From Gloeobacter kilaueensis JS1 (lineage in GTDB: Bacteria; Cyanobacteriota; Cyanobacteriia; Gloeobacterales; Gloeobacteraceae), in the NCBI RefSeq assembly GCF_000484535.1, contig NC_022600.1, positions 2,046,001-2,110,000 on the forward strand: a DNA stretch of 64,000 bases, in the 5' to 3' direction. Below the pieces are notes generated by a model, which ran no database searches, was not told the origin of the DNA, and saw only the letters and a program-made list of their open reading frames with translations. Shown one piece after another: positions 1 to 8,822 of this stretch. The translations under genes were made by a program, and so were the position numbers. Every line of letters begins with the position of its first letter. Position 1 is the first letter of the stretch.

Positions 1-318
1 AGCACGATCACCTCGGCCTACGGGGCGGCAGGTTCGCTGGTGGTGATTCTCGTCTGGGTGTTCTACAGCGTCCAGGTGATGTTCTTTGGCGCTGAGGTTG
101 CCAAGGTCTATACCCGCAAGCACGGTTCGGGGATCGTCCCGGCGCGCAACGCGATGCTGATTGCAGACAGCAACCCCCAGCCTGCCGACACACCAGCGCC
201 TGCTCCACCACAGCAACAAAATAGCGAGCCGTCGCCACCGAAGCCCCCTGGAGCGATCAAGCGCACCGCTGCCTTTATGCTGAGCTTTCTGGTGCTGGCC
301 CGTCGATTGCGTTCCTGA
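1..318 (+). CDS. YihY/virulence factor BrkB family membrane protein (C-terminal part)
   Basis: The gene is open from base 1 and its start lies outside the window, so only the last 105 residues are visible. They begin with a Ser-Ala-Tyr-Gly-Ala-Ala-Gly-Ser motif followed by a hydrophobic segment (LVVILVWVFYSVQVMFFGAE). This is the typical last transmembrane helix and Gly-Ala-Glu end of the YihY/BrkB family of multi-pass inner-membrane proteins, whose transport role is poorly defined. After it comes a Pro/Gln-rich tail of about 45 residues and a short hydrophobic and basic end. The tail looks disordered and lineage-specific. Family assignment rests on this last helix only. Confidence 0.8.
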   Translation, partial: STITSAYGAAGSLVVILVWVFYSVQVMFFGAEVAKVYTRKHGSGIVPARNAMLIADSNPQPADTPAPAPPQQQNSEPSPPKPPGAIKRTAAFMLSFLVLARRLRS

Positions 319-330
319 GGAGCACCTGCT

Positions 331-1149
331 TCAAAAAAGCGTAAGCACCAGCGGTTGCTCGGGCCGCAGGTAGGCAGCCGTCTGGGGAGGCAACTGGTCG
401 GGCCGGGACAGATCGCACAGCGAGCGGTAGCCGCAGCGGCGGCAGTGGCCACCTGGCTCCGGCTCCCAATCGCTGCCGCTGACAAGCTGACTCACCAGCC
501 GCCGGGCTATCTCCAGAGCGTACTGCTGGTGGGCTGGCTGGACCTCGAAGGTCAACTTCTCGCCGCTCAGCAAGTAGTAATGGCTCACCGAGCGCAGGCT
601 GTGGCCGTAGAGAGCCCGCAGGCCCAGGATGTAGCACGACAGCTGCAAATCCGCCTCCAGCTGGCTTAAAGAGCGCACCTGCCGGGCTGTCTTAAATTCG
701 ACCAGATCGAGTTGGGCGGCACCCTGGCGGTCCGGCTCACCCCATACAAGCAGGTCGTAGCGCGACTCGAAGTGGACATCGACCCGTTCGAGCACCAGGC
801 TGTGGCGAATGCGGCCCTCACTGGCAAAGGGCCGGGGAGGCTCAGGCGAGGCGGCCACTTCCTGCAGATAATACATCCGCAGCGCCTGCCAGCCACTCTG
901 GCGCTCCGCCTCGTCGAGTTCTACCGCTTCTTGGCCCCAGATACGCTCCAGCTGGCCTATAGTGCGGTCCCCCCGCCGTTCGAGCCAGGCGCGCCAGAAG
1001 CGGTTGAGAGCAGCGTGCAGCAGGATACCCAGTTTTTGCCGCCGACCACCGCCTCCCGGTTCCGGATAGTGGTAGCGGTACTTCCAGGCGTAGGAGCGGG
1101 GGCAGGTGGCGTAGCGGACCAGGCGCGAAGCCGAGAGCAGCACGGACAT
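331..1149 (-). CDS. PD-(D/E)XK nuclease family protein, Cas4/AddB-like with four-cysteine cluster
   Basis: A 272-residue protein starting at the ATG at 1149; the open frame runs further upstream but that part looks non-coding. It shows the RecB-like nuclease core: His45, Asp132 in RYDLLVWGEPD, and the E-x-K pair at Glu151/Lys153 in LVEFKTA. One cysteine at residue 16 (TCPRSY) and three near the end (C236, C239, C245 in HCRRCGYRSLC) match the split [4Fe-4S] ligand pattern of AddB and Cas4. The likely role is DNA end processing or repair, as a 5'-3' exonuclease. It stands alone, convergent with the YihY gene and divergent from rplK, and is not near the CRISPR operon (which has its own cas4). 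Substrate is unknown. Confidence 0.8.
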   Translation of the reverse strand: MSVLLSASRLVRYATCPRSYAWKYRYHYPEPGGGGRRQKLGILLHAALNRFWRAWLERRGDRTIGQLERIWGQEAVELDEAERQSGWQALRMYYLQEVAASPEPPRPFASEGRIRHSLVLERVDVHFESRYDLLVWGEPDRQGAAQLDLVEFKTARQVRSLSQLEADLQLSCYILGLRALYGHSLRSVSHYYLLSGEKLTFEVQPAHQQYALEIARRLVSQLVSGSDWEPEPGGHCRRCGYRSLCDLSRPDQLPPQTAAYLRPEQPLVLTLF

Positions 1150-1188
1150 AGCAAAAGTGCCTCGCAGCACAGGATAACCGTACCAAAC

Positions 1189-1217
1189 ACTATATATGGT
1201 CTGGCTGCTCCCGTCAG
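1189..1217 (-). promoter_or_regulatory. Likely promoter of the PD-(D/E)XK nuclease gene
   Basis: Reading the minus strand, CTGACG (1217-1212) lies 17 bases before TATAGT (1194-1189), close to a sigma-70 -35/-10 pair. The nuclease ATG follows about 40 bases downstream. Seen by eye only. Confidence 0.4.
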
Positions 1218-1274
1218 TGCGCAGGCGTCCACTGCTGGTGGGGGGTTCCGCTTTGGCAGCACCAAAAACAGCTC

Positions 1275-1304
1275 TTGCCGAAGTCTCAACCGATCGGCAA
1301 TAAT
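1275..1304 (+). promoter_or_regulatory. Likely promoter of the rplK operon
   Basis: TTGCCG (1275-1280) and AATAAT (1299-1304) with an 18-base spacer, 47 bases before the rplK ATG. No secE or nusG gene lies upstream here, so a promoter directly before rplK is expected. Confidence 0.4.
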
Positions 1305-1350
1305 GCAAGACTGTGCCTTTATGCACGAGTGATTTTCTCGACCCGCAACC

Positions 1351-1776
1351 ATGGCCAAAAAAGTTACCGCCAAAATCAAACTGGCTCTGCCCGCCGGCAA
1401 GGCCAACCCGGCACCGCCCGTCGGTCCTGCCCTCGGTCAGCACGGCGTCAATATCATGATGTTCTGCAAAGAATACAATGCCCGCACCGCCGATCAAGTC
1501 GGTACGGTCATCCCGGTCGAGATCACGGTCTTCGAAGATCGTAGCTTTACGTTTGTGCTCAAGACCCCACCGGCGTCGGTGCTGCTTACCAAGGCCGCCG
1601 GTGTCGAAAAGGGGTCCGGCAAGCCCAACCAGCTCAAAGCCGGTTCGATTACCAACGCCCAGCTCCGGCAGATTGCCGAGCAAAAGCTGCCCGACCTCAA
1701 CGCCAACGATGTCGAGGCGGCGATGCGGATCATCGCCGGTACCGCCCGCAACATGGGCATCGCGATCGCCGATTGA
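1351..1776 (+). CDS. rplK: 50S ribosomal protein L11
   Basis: 141 residues, the normal length for L11. The N-terminal domain ([20 protein letters not shown], then [20 protein letters not shown]) and the C-terminal rRNA-binding domain (NMGIAIAD end) are both complete. L11 binds the GTPase-associated region of 23S rRNA with the L10/L12 stalk and is needed for factor-dependent GTP hydrolysis and the stringent response. It heads the classical L11-L1-L10-L12 cluster; rplA follows after 51 bases. In many bacteria nusG precedes it, but here an unrelated nuclease gene is divergent. Confidence 0.98.
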   Translation: MAKKVTAKIKLALPAGKANPAPPVGPALGQHGVNIMMFCKEYNARTADQVGTVIPVEITVFEDRSFTFVLKTPPASVLLTKAAGVEKGSGKPNQLKAGSITNAQLRQIAEQKLPDLNANDVEAAMRIIAGTARNMGIAIAD

Positions 1777-1827
1777 TCACACACCGGGGCAGGGACATTT
1801 TCCCGCCACGACCCCACGGAGGACACC

Positions 1828-2544
1828 ATGGCCAAGATTTCTAAGCGGCTTACTGCCCTGCGCGAGCAGGTAGACCGCCAGACGCTCTACACGCCCCAGC
1901 GGGCGATCGAAATGGCGATCGAGCTTGCCACCGCCAAGTTCGACGAGACGATCGAGACTCACATCCGGCTGGGCATCAACCCCAAGTACGCCGATCAGCA
2001 GGTGCGCGCCACGGTCGTGCTGCCGCGCGGCACCGGCAAGTCGATCCGGATTGCTGTACTGGCCAAGGGCGAAAAAGTGCGCGAGGCCGACAGCGCCGGG
2101 GCAGACATCTCCGGTTCAGAAGAATTGATCGAGCGGATCCAGGGCGGTTTCATGGACTTCGATCTGATGATCGCCACCCCCGACATCATGCCCCAGGTCG
2201 CCCGCCTCGGTAAGCTCCTGGGTCCGCGCGGCCTGATGCCCTCACCCAAAGGCGGTACGGTGACGATGGACCTCGCCGGAGCGATCCGCGAATTTAAGGC
2301 CGGTAAACTCGAATTTCGCGCCGACCGCACCGGCATCGTCCACATTCCCTTCGGCAAAAAGAGCTTTACCCCCGAAGCGCTGCTCGACAACCTCAAGGCG
2401 GTGCAGGAGGCGATCGACCGCGCCAAGCCCTCCGGGGCCAAAGGCCGCTACTGGCGCACCTTCCACATCAAATCGACGATGGGACCGGCGATCGAGATCG
2501 ACGTCAACATCCTGCGCGACCTCAAGCTGGAGGCAGCCGCCTAG
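1828..2544 (+). CDS. rplA: 50S ribosomal protein L1
   Basis: 238 residues, complete. It carries the L1 signatures, including the [16 protein letters not shown] segment and the C-terminal [13 protein letters not shown] end. L1 forms the mobile stalk at the E-site that helps release deacylated tRNA, and in other bacteria represses its own operon. A clear ribosome-binding site (GGAGG at 1816-1820) sits 7 bases before the ATG. It is probably co-transcribed with rplK. The 178-base gap after it holds the L10 leader and an attenuator that separate L11-L1 from L10-L12 expression. Confidence 0.98.
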   Translation: MAKISKRLTALREQVDRQTLYTPQRAIEMAIELATAKFDETIETHIRLGINPKYADQQVRATVVLPRGTGKSIRIAVLAKGEKVREADSAGADISGSEELIERIQGGFMDFDLMIATPDIMPQVARLGKLLGPRGLMPSPKGGTVTMDLAGAIREFKAGKLEFRADRTGIVHIPFGKKSFTPEALLDNLKAVQEAIDRAKPSGAKGRYWRTFHIKSTMGPAIEIDVNILRDLKLEAAA

Positions 2545-2570
2545 CGATCGAGCCTGTTCAAAAATTGCAT

Positions 2571-2661
2571 CCGCGACCGAAGACAGCAGGGGCCAGTGGC
2601 TTAATCATCCTGCCGAGGTGCGCAAACCGGCAGACTGCTCCTGTAGCTCACCTGCCCTTTG
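2571..2661 (+). promoter_or_regulatory. Ribosomal protein L10 leader (autoregulatory mRNA element)
   Basis: Between rplA and rplJ the sequence has the hallmarks of the L10 leader: GAAGACAGCAGGGGC at 2579-2593, paired later with CCTGCCGAGGTGC around 2609-2621, forming the bulged stem that carries a kink-turn. A complex of L10 with L12 dimers binds this structure in other bacteria and lowers rplJL expression. An intrinsic terminator follows immediately (2666-2691), so control is likely by premature termination. Boundaries are approximate. Confidence 0.75.
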
Positions 2662-2665
2662 CCCA

Positions 2666-2691
2666 GCCTCGCTTCAAAAAGCGGGGCTTTT
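2666..2691 (+). terminator. Attenuator terminator ahead of rplJ
   Basis: GCCTCGCTT (2666-2674), loop CAAA, AAGCGGGGC (2679-2687), then TTTT. The 9-bp stem with U-run lies between the L10 leader and the rplJ start, where it can stop transcripts when L10 is in excess. Confidence 0.75.
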
Positions 2692-2722
2692 GATTTGTTG
2701 ACCCTTAAGGAGGTGAGAACGA

Positions 2723-3259
2723 ATGGGAAAAAGACCAGCAAAAGAATTCGTCGTAGGCGAGATCAAAGAGTTGCTCGATCGCAGCAACGTCGTGATCGTC
2801 ATGGACTACCGGGGATTGAGCGTAGCTGAGATCACCGATTTTCGGCGCAAGCTCCGTCCACTCGGCAGTTCCTGCGTTGTCGCCAAAAACACCCTGATGA
2901 ACGTGGCGCTGCGCGAGTCGCGCTTCGAGCAACTGGAGAAATTGCTCAAAGGCCCGTCCGCCTTTATCTTTGCCGAAGAAAAGCTCAGGGACATCCTCAA
3001 GCTCTACGAGGGCTTCCAGCGCGACACCAAAAAGACCGACCTGCGCGGCGGAGTAGCAGAGGGGCTGCTCTTCGAGGATCTGCAGCAGCTCAAGCAATTC
3101 TCGGAGCTGCCGACCAAGGAGGAACTGATGGGCCAGGTGGCCGGGGCGATCCTCTCGCTGCCGACCAAGATCGCCGTCGGCGTCAAGGAGATTCCCTCGG
3201 GCCTGGCGCGCGCCATCGCCGCCATCGAAAAGCAAAAACAAGAGCAGAGCGCTGCTTGA
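2723..3259 (+). CDS. rplJ: 50S ribosomal protein L10
   Basis: 178 residues, normal length. The N-terminal rRNA-binding domain (VVIVMDYRGLSVAEITDFRRKL, read in part; then VVAKNTLMNVALRE) is followed by the long C-terminal helix that anchors L12 dimers. A strong Shine-Dalgarno (AAGGAGGTGAG, 2708-2718) precedes the ATG. L10 is the base of the ribosomal stalk that recruits translation factors, and is likely the repressor acting on the leader upstream. rplL follows after 39 bases in the same transcript. Confidence 0.98.
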   Translation: MGKRPAKEFVVGEIKELLDRSNVVIVMDYRGLSVAEITDFRRKLRPLGSSCVVAKNTLMNVALRESRFEQLEKLLKGPSAFIFAEEKLRDILKLYEGFQRDTKKTDLRGGVAEGLLFEDLQQLKQFSELPTKEELMGQVAGAILSLPTKIAVGVKEIPSGLARAIAAIEKQKQEQSAA

Positions 3260-3298
3260 ATGTCCTGCCCCAACTGTATTGCAAGGAGATAAACGATC

Positions 3299-3697
3299 AT
3301 GGCAAGTGCAAAAGTCGAACAGATTATCGAGCAGCTCAAGGAACTGAGCTTGCTCGAAGCGGCTGAACTGGTCAAGGGCATCGAAGAAGCCTTTGGCGTC
3401 TCCGCCGCTGCTCCGGTGGGCGTCGTCGCCGGTCCAGCCGTAGCGGGTCCGGCTCCTGAAGCCGCCGCTCCCGTCGAGGAGCAGACCGAGTTTACGGTCA
3501 TCCTCGACGAGGTGCCCGCCGACAAAAAGATCGCCATCCTCAAGGTGGCCCGCGAGATCACGGGCCTTGGCCTCAAAGAAGCCAAGGATCTGGTCGAGGC
3601 GGCCCCCAAGCCGGTCAAAGAAGGCGTCAACAAGGACGACGCCGCTGCGATCAAAAAGAAGCTCGAAGAGGCGGGAGCCAAGGCGAGCATCAAATAG
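3299..3697 (+). CDS. rplL: 50S ribosomal protein L7/L12
   Basis: 132 residues. N-terminal dimerisation domain (residues 1-35), an Ala/Pro/Val-rich hinge, and the C-terminal factor-binding domain with [21 protein letters not shown]12 dimers bind L10 and recruit EF-Tu, EF-G and other GTPases. AAGGAG (3282-3287) sits 11 bases before the ATG. It is last in the ribosomal cluster and a long-loop terminator follows. Confidence 0.98.
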   Translation: MASAKVEQIIEQLKELSLLEAAELVKGIEEAFGVSAAAPVGVVAGPAVAGPAPEAAAPVEEQTEFTVILDEVPADKKIAILKVAREITGLGLKEAKDLVEAAPKPVKEGVNKDDAAAIKKKLEEAGAKASIK

Positions 3698-3711
3698 CGA
3701 CAAGCCCCAGA

Positions 3712-3763
3712 CCGCACTCTCTGGCTATGGAATTCCAGCCGCCGGGGAGTGCGGTTCGCTTTT
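3712..3763 (+). terminator. Probable terminator after rplL
   Basis: CCGCACTC (3712-3719) pairs with GAGTGCGG (3747-3754) and is followed by TTCGCTTTT. The 27-base loop holds a smaller CTGG/CCAG pair. It would separate the ribosomal transcript from guaB3. Confidence 0.6.
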
Positions 3764-3806
3764 GCTATGGTGGGAGAATCCATGCGGCTGGGCGGGGGAG
3801 AAGACT

Positions 3807-4964
3807 TTGGACGTGCAAATTGGGCGGGGCAAGACGGTTCGTCGCGCTTACGGAATCGATGAAATTGCTCTGGTGCCGGGGCGGCGCACCCTCGATCCGG
3901 ATCTGGCGGATACGCGCTGGCAGATAGGCGGCATCACCCGCGAGATTCCGATCATCGCCTCGGCGATGGATGGCGTCGTCGATGTCAAGATGGCGGTGGC
4001 GCTCTCCAACCTCGGCGCTCTCGGGGTGATCAACCTGCAGGGCGTCCAGACCCGCTACGAAGATCCCGACGCCGTGCTCGATCGCATCGCTTCGGTGGGC
4101 AAAGACGCATTCGTGGGCCTGATGCAGGAACTGTACGCCGAACCGGTCAAGCCCGCCTTAATCCGCCGCCGCATCGAGGAGATCAAAGCGCAGGGCGGCA
4201 TCGCCTGCGCCTCCGCTACGCCGCAGGTGGCCGAAGAGTACGGCCAGATCGCAGCGGCTGCAGGCTGCGATCTGTTTTTTGTGCAGGCGACGGTGGTTTC
4301 GACCGCCCATCTGGCGAGCTACCCCAGCCTCGATCTGGCCAGATTCTGTGCAGAGCTGCCCATCCCGGTCGTCCTCGGCAACGTCGTCACCTACGAAGTC
4401 GCCCTCGATCTGATGCAGGCCGGAGCAGCGGCGGTTCTGGTGGGCATCGGTCCCGGCGCTGCCTGTACCAGCCGGGGCGTGCTGGGGGTGGGCATTCCCC
4501 AGGCGACGGCGGTAGCCGACTGTGCCGCTGCCCGCGACGATTACTTTGCCCAGACGGGCCGCTACGTGCCGGTGATCGCCGACGGTGGGCTTGTGACCGG
4601 CGGTGACATCTGCAAGTGCATCGCCTGCGGCGCGGACGGGGTGATGATTGGTTCCCCCTTCGCCCGCGCCGCCGAAGCGCCTGGCCGGGGCTTTCACTGG
4701 GGGATGGCCACTCCGAGTCCAGTATTGCCGCGCGGCACCCGGATCAAGGTCGGCACCACCGGCACCCTCGCCGAAATTCTGCGCGGTCCAGCCCGGCTCG
4801 ACGACGGCACCCACAACCTGCTCGGAGCGCTCAAGACCTCGATGGGCACTCTCGGAGCCAAAGACCTCAAGGAGATGCAGCAGGTAGAAGTCGTGATCGC
4901 CCCCTCGCTGCTCACAGAGGGTAAAGTTTATCAAAAGGCCCAGCAACTGGGCATGGGTAAATAG
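3807..4964 (+). CDS. guaB3: GuaB3 family IMP dehydrogenase-related protein
   Basis: 385 residues from a TTG start at 3807 that is preceded by GGGGGAG (3794-3800, 6-base spacing). This start gives the N-terminus [18 protein letters not shown] that I know from cyanobacterial and actinobacterial GuaB3 proteins; GTG at 3813 is the alternative. The TIM-barrel body includes [15 protein letters not shown] and the loop [15 protein letters not shown], with the cysteine that attacks IMP in IMP dehydrogenases. The CBS-domain insert of GuaB is absent, as is usual for GuaB3. Members have been linked to purine interconversion. It is a single gene behind rplL, with its own start signals. Confidence 0.9.
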   Translation: MDVQIGRGKTVRRAYGIDEIALVPGRRTLDPDLADTRWQIGGITREIPIIASAMDGVVDVKMAVALSNLGALGVINLQGVQTRYEDPDAVLDRIASVGKDAFVGLMQELYAEPVKPALIRRRIEEIKAQGGIACASATPQVAEEYGQIAAAAGCDLFFVQATVVSTAHLASYPSLDLARFCAELPIPVVLGNVVTYEVALDLMQAGAAAVLVGIGPGAACTSRGVLGVGIPQATAVADCAAARDDYFAQTGRYVPVIADGGLVTGGDICKCIACGADGVMIGSPFARAAEAPGRGFHWGMATPSPVLPRGTRIKVGTTGTLAEILRGPARLDDGTHNLLGALKTSMGTLGAKDLKEMQQVEVVIAPSLLTEGKVYQKAQQLGMGK

Positions 4965-5048
4965 TCTTTTTCCGAATCGCTCAACCTTTCGGCTGCTACG
5001 ATCGGCGGGCACGGCCCTGAGCGTTGCTGTCTTCGGGTAGGAGGCGCG

Positions 5049-6044
5049 ATGTCGGTTCCTTATGAGTCCATTCAGTACCTGGTCGTCCGCTCCGAGCAAA
5101 AAGGCCCGCTTCTTTACTGCACCTTCGAGTGCCCGGTGACCGGCGAAAAGCTCGATTCCAACGTCATCCTGGAAGCTGAAACGACCGACCCATTGCCGCC
5201 GCTACCGGGGATTCTGGTTCGGCTGCGCACCTCGATCGGCCAGATCATTCGCAATTCTCTCGGTTCCGGGATGGTGGGTCTGATCAGCAGCAAAGATGCC
5301 GACACCCACCGCGCCGGAGCCCCGGCCCTTTCAGAAGAAGCGAAACAGACTGCGATCGTCAAAGCCTTCCAGGCAAGCGGCGCGTTTGTCTGGGACGCAC
5401 AAAACGAGCGCTGGGTCTGCTACAAGGCTGTACCTGAACTCAATACCGACTTTGACAGGCAACTGGCGGACCACCCGGTGCGCAAGGACGAAGACCGCCG
5501 CCTCCTGGCGCGCATCCTGGTAGCGGTGGCGAGCGCCGATCAAATTCTGGCCGAAGAAGAAAAAGCCTTTTTAGCCAGCTTCATCGATCCAGATCTGGGG
5601 ACGATCGAGCAGCTTTCCAGCGCCGGGGAACCCACCGCCGAAGAACTGACGGCGATCGAGGCGGGCGCGGGCCGCGAGACGATCCTGGCCCTCGCCTGGG
5701 CTCTCGCCCTCATCGACGAAGACCTCGACCGCAGCGAACGATCTCTACTCGATCGCCTGGCAGCGGGCCTGGAGATCAGCCCCGGCCAGTCGCTCGTCCT
5801 CAAGCAAAAAGCCCAGCTCTACATCCTCGATCGCGTCCTGGGCCAGTACCTGCTCGATAGTCCCTTTGCCCTGGAGGACTACAGCCACGACATTCTGCTC
5901 GTCGCCGCCCACATCGGGCTTGACCCGATCACCGCCGAGACAGCGATCGCCGCCTACCGCAGGCGCGCCGAAGAATCGACTGACAAAGAAAATGAGGAGC
6001 CGGCAGAATCGGGTGAGGACGAAGAACCAGTGGCACAGGCGTGA
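5049..6044 (+). CDS. TerB-like domain protein
   Basis: 331 residues, cytosolic, no signal peptide or membrane helix. The middle part resembles the TerB all-helical domain: two matching helical units, LLARILVAVASADQILAEEE (about residues 151-170) and LALIDEDLDRSERSLLDRLA (about 221-240), each with the acidic residues that bind metal in TerB proteins. The N-terminal 100 residues are a beta-rich region I do not recognise, and the end is a Glu-rich tail. GTAGGAGG at 5036-5043 is the ribosome-binding site. Members occur across cyanobacteria without a fixed function. Its last 14 bases overlap the 3' end of the tRNA-Met gene on the other strand. Confidence 0.65.
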   Translation: MSVPYESIQYLVVRSEQKGPLLYCTFECPVTGEKLDSNVILEAETTDPLPPLPGILVRLRTSIGQIIRNSLGSGMVGLISSKDADTHRAGAPALSEEAKQTAIVKAFQASGAFVWDAQNERWVCYKAVPELNTDFDRQLADHPVRKDEDRRLLARILVAVASADQILAEEEKAFLASFIDPDLGTIEQLSSAGEPTAEELTAIEAGAGRETILALAWALALIDEDLDRSERSLLDRLAAGLEISPGQSLVLKQKAQLYILDRVLGQYLLDSPFALEDYSHDILLVAAHIGLDPITAETAIAAYRRRAEESTDKENEEPAESGEDEEPVAQA

Positions 6045-6102
6045 TTTGAACACGCGACCGAGCGGGTATGAACCGCTTGCTCTACCGCTGAGCTACTGTG
6101 CC
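6031..6102 (-). tRNA. tRNA-Met (CAU), probably elongator
   Basis: On the minus strand the sequence folds as a full cloverleaf: acceptor GGCACAG/CTGTGCC with discriminator A, D-arm GCTC/GAGC, anticodon stem AGCGG/CCGCT with loop TTCATAC (anticodon CAT), and T-arm GCGTG/CACGC with TTCAAAT. The first pair is G-C, unlike initiator tRNA. tRNA-Ile(CAU) modified by TilS is an alternative that cannot be excluded by eye. CCA is not fully encoded. Confidence 0.93.
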
Positions 6103-6178
6103 AGCCACTGCCGCGATCTCTTATTATGTCAGACCCAAGCCGCCTTGCCAACGGCTCTAGAGTTACGCCTGGGGGCTC

Positions 6179-7885
6179 TTACCACCAGGCGGGGCGCTTC
6201 TGGATGTAGCGCACGCCGTCCGGCAGAACGGTATTGCGGATCTGGGTGTTGCGGCGGCGGCAGCCGTCGATCGTCGCCCCCTTCAAGCTGGCGTGAGAGA
6301 GGTTGGCACCGTCGAGGACGGTACGGCTGAGATCGGCCCCATCGAGCCGGGCACTAAACAGGTTCGTGTATTCGAGGTTGGCCCCTGCCAGGCAGGCCAG
6401 GCTCAGATCGGCGTACTCGATCTCCGAACGCGCCAGAAGGGCCTCGCCCAGGTTGGCGCGCAAAAGACGGCTCCAGCGCAGGTCCGCCCCCGTCAGATCC
6501 GCGCCGCTCAAGTCGGCCTGCTCAAGGTTGGCCTGGCGCAGACGAGCGCCCTTGAGGTTGGCACCGCTCAGATCGACGCGCCGCAGGTCCGCACCACTCA
6601 GATCAATATTTCTCAGATCGAGGTCGCGCCCGCCTGCGTTCTGCAGTTGCCAGAGCAGGCGCGTGCGCTCATCGAGGCCGTGGGCTTCTGCCAGGTGGGT
6701 GCCCCGCAAATTGGCGCTCATCAGGTACGCACCGCCCAGGTCTGTGCCTCGACAACTGGCACCGCTCAGATCGGCGTTGCGCAGGTCGCTGCCGTTTAGA
6801 TTTGCGCCGCTTAGATCAGCGCTTTGCAGATTTACCCCCCAGAGCTTGGTCTGGCTCAAATCCACATCCCGCAGGCTGCGTCCGCTCTGAGCAGTAGTAA
6901 GCAGCGACCAGACGAGGCGGGCGGGCGCGTCGAGCCGGGTGGCAGCCGACAGACGAACCTTGCCCAGGTACACCCGCTCCAGCCGCACCCGACGCAGATC
7001 CGCGCCGCTCAAGTCGGCAGCCCCGAGGTTGGCATCGCACAAGTTTGCCCCTTCGAGATTTGCCTCAACGAAACTGGCCTCGTCCAGTTGGGCGCGGCTG
7101 AGGTCCGCCTCCCGCAGGTTGGCTCCGACGAGCCGGGCACGGGTGAGTTGGGCACAGCTGAGATTTGCCCCGGTCAGGTTCGCCCCGGCCACGAGCGCTG
7201 CGCTCAGATTCGCGCCGGTGAGATCCGACTTTGCCAGGTCGATGTCTTTTAGATCGGCCCCGGCCAGATCCACACCCGCCAGGGCACGCTCTTGCCCGCC
7301 TGCGTTCTGTAACTCCCAGACAAGCCGCAGCTTCGCCTCCAGGCGCGTCTGCTCCGAAAGCTGGGCCCGACGCAAACTTGCACCGTCCAGTTTCGCCCGG
7401 CGCAGGTCGGCTTCGCGCAGGTCAGCCCCACCGAGGTCGCAACCGATGAGTTTGGCCTCGCTCAGATCGGCTCCCCGCAGGTTGAGCCCAGCAAGCTTCG
7501 CTCCCGCCAGATCCGCTCCCCCAAGGCGGGTACAGGCAAAATCGCGCCGCCCCTGAGCGAGTAGCGAGCGAATCGCTGCCGCACCGCCTAGATCCCGCAT
7601 CGGTGGGTCTTTGAGGGCGCGCTCGCGCAGATTCTGCTGGTCGGCGGCGAGGAGCAACTCCCAGGCGGCGTAGCGGACGCGCCACTCAGGATCGTGGCGC
7701 AGGGCGCGCACAATGAGTTCCCAGCCCCGCTCGGCAAAGCGGACCGCCTGCTCAAGGGCAGCGATCCGCTCCTGGATAAGGGGCGATTGGGCAAGGCGCA
7801 TCCGAATTCCGGCGAGGCCGCCGATCAGGGGGGCAGTCTCAGCCTTTGTCGATGGTGCGAGGACCGGGTCGGTGTTGCCTGTCAT
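6179..7885 (-). CDS. Large pentapeptide-repeat protein with HEAT-like N-terminal domain
   Basis: 568 residues using the ATG at 7885 (MTGNTDPVL), which lies 4 bases after the upstream gene ends; the open frame extends further but would overlap that gene. Residues about 20-100 are helical and match the N-terminus of the neighbour ([15 protein letters not shown] against IGGFAGLKMRLLQSP), resembling a HEAT unit. The rest is A(D/N)LxX pentapeptide repeats forming a right-handed beta-helix. They are broken three times by a motif of the form TRL...RLVWxLQNAGG (near residues 180-200, 316-335 and 407-420). No catalytic residues are evident; pentapeptide proteins usually act as scaffolds or DNA mimics. 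Likely an operon with the gene at 7890-8741. Confidence 0.85.
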   Translation of the reverse strand: MTGNTDPVLAPSTKAETAPLIGGLAGIRMRLAQSPLIQERIAALEQAVRFAERGWELIVRALRHDPEWRVRYAAWELLLAADQQNLRERALKDPPMRDLGGAAAIRSLLAQGRRDFACTRLGGADLAGAKLAGLNLRGADLSEAKLIGCDLGGADLREADLRRAKLDGASLRRAQLSEQTRLEAKLRLVWELQNAGGQERALAGVDLAGADLKDIDLAKSDLTGANLSAALVAGANLTGANLSCAQLTRARLVGANLREADLSRAQLDEASFVEANLEGANLCDANLGAADLSGADLRRVRLERVYLGKVRLSAATRLDAPARLVWSLLTTAQSGRSLRDVDLSQTKLWGVNLQSADLSGANLNGSDLRNADLSGASCRGTDLGGAYLMSANLRGTHLAEAHGLDERTRLLWQLQNAGGRDLDLRNIDLSGADLRRVDLSGANLKGARLRQANLEQADLSGADLTGADLRWSRLLRANLGEALLARSEIEYADLSLACLAGANLEYTNLFSARLDGADLSRTVLDGANLSHASLKGATIDGCRRRNTQIRNTVLPDGVRYIQKRPAWW

Positions 7886-7889
7886 AGCG

Positions 7890-8741
7890 TCACCACGAAT
7901 CCGGTTTGACTCGGGAACCATCGGGAAAGATGGCACCGCGCAGATCCACCTCCTCCCAGCCCACCCCCTCGATGGCGGTGCAACGGAGATCGGCTCCCAG
8001 CAAAGAAGCGCCCCGCAGACGGGCTCCTTCTAGACGGGTGCCGCTCAGGCTGGCCCCCCGCAGGTCCGCTCCTTCCAGGCAGACCTCGCGCAGGTCCGCC
8101 CCTTCTAGCCGTGCCCGGCGCAGATTCGTCCCCTCAAGTCGCGCAGCGCGCAGATCGGCGCAGCCCAGGTTCGCTCCCTGCAGATCCGCCCCCCGGAGGT
8201 TGGCTTTATTGAGACGGGCCTCGCGGGCGTAGATCCCCCGCAGGTTCGTCTCCACCAGCCGCGCTCCCCGCAGATCCGCCTGCTTGAGGTTGACCGAGCG
8301 CCCCAGATCCGCGCCGCTCAAATCGGCGTACTGCAGGCAGGCAAAGCTCAAATTCATCCGACAGAGATTTTCTTTGCGCAGATCGGCGAAGGCAAGGTTC
8401 TCGCCGCGCTCGTAGCGGAGGATGAGTCCCCTGCGTCCGCCCACCGCCCGCAGCGGCAACCGCTCGCTTAGATCCGCTTCCAGCATCGCTCCAGCATAGA
8501 TGGCGAGTAACTCCCAGGCCCGTTGCCGCACCTCCAGACACGTATCTTGCTCCAGCACCGTCACCGCCAGCGCCAGCCCCTTCTCGCCGTACTCGATCAC
8601 CCCTGGCAGTGCCTCCCGGCGCTCGCAGGCGGAGGGCGACTGCAAAAGACGCATCTTCAGCCCCGCAAATCCCCCGATAGCCGGGGCATCGATTGCCGAC
8701 AGCCTGCCTCCTAAAATTGGATCGCGGTTTTCCGGGCTCAT
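7890..8741 (-). CDS. Pentapeptide-repeat protein, paralogue of its downstream neighbour
   Basis: 283 residues from the ATG at 8741 (MSPENRDPILGG); the longer frame to 8852 would cross the divergent HEAT gene. An N-terminal helical domain of about 90 residues (IGGFAGLKMRLLQSP, then VRQRAWELLAIYAG) matches that of the next gene, so the two arose by duplication. About 35 pentapeptide units follow (LRGADLQGANLGCADL and similar), ending VDLRGAIFPDGSRVKPDSW. The other paralogue ends with the related [14 protein letters not shown]. First gene of a minus-strand pair and divergent from a HEAT-repeat gene 81 bases away. Role unknown. Confidence 0.85.
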   Translation of the reverse strand: MSPENRDPILGGRLSAIDAPAIGGFAGLKMRLLQSPSACERREALPGVIEYGEKGLALAVTVLEQDTCLEVRQRAWELLAIYAGAMLEADLSERLPLRAVGGRRGLILRYERGENLAFADLRKENLCRMNLSFACLQYADLSGADLGRSVNLKQADLRGARLVETNLRGIYAREARLNKANLRGADLQGANLGCADLRAARLEGTNLRRARLEGADLREVCLEGADLRGASLSGTRLEGARLRGASLLGADLRCTAIEGVGWEEVDLRGAIFPDGSRVKPDSW

Positions 8742-8822
8742 GGCTTTTATAGTGGCACGGAGCGCGACCAGATTCTGGGCAGGTGGTACATTGCGCTCGT
8801 GGACGATTGGGAGGAACAGTGC

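Noticed and set aside
6293-8232. Plus-strand open frames opposite the pentapeptide genes with repeated short motifs
   Set aside because: Periodic coding sequence on the minus strand creates periodic shadow frames; no ribosome-binding sites or plausible composition.
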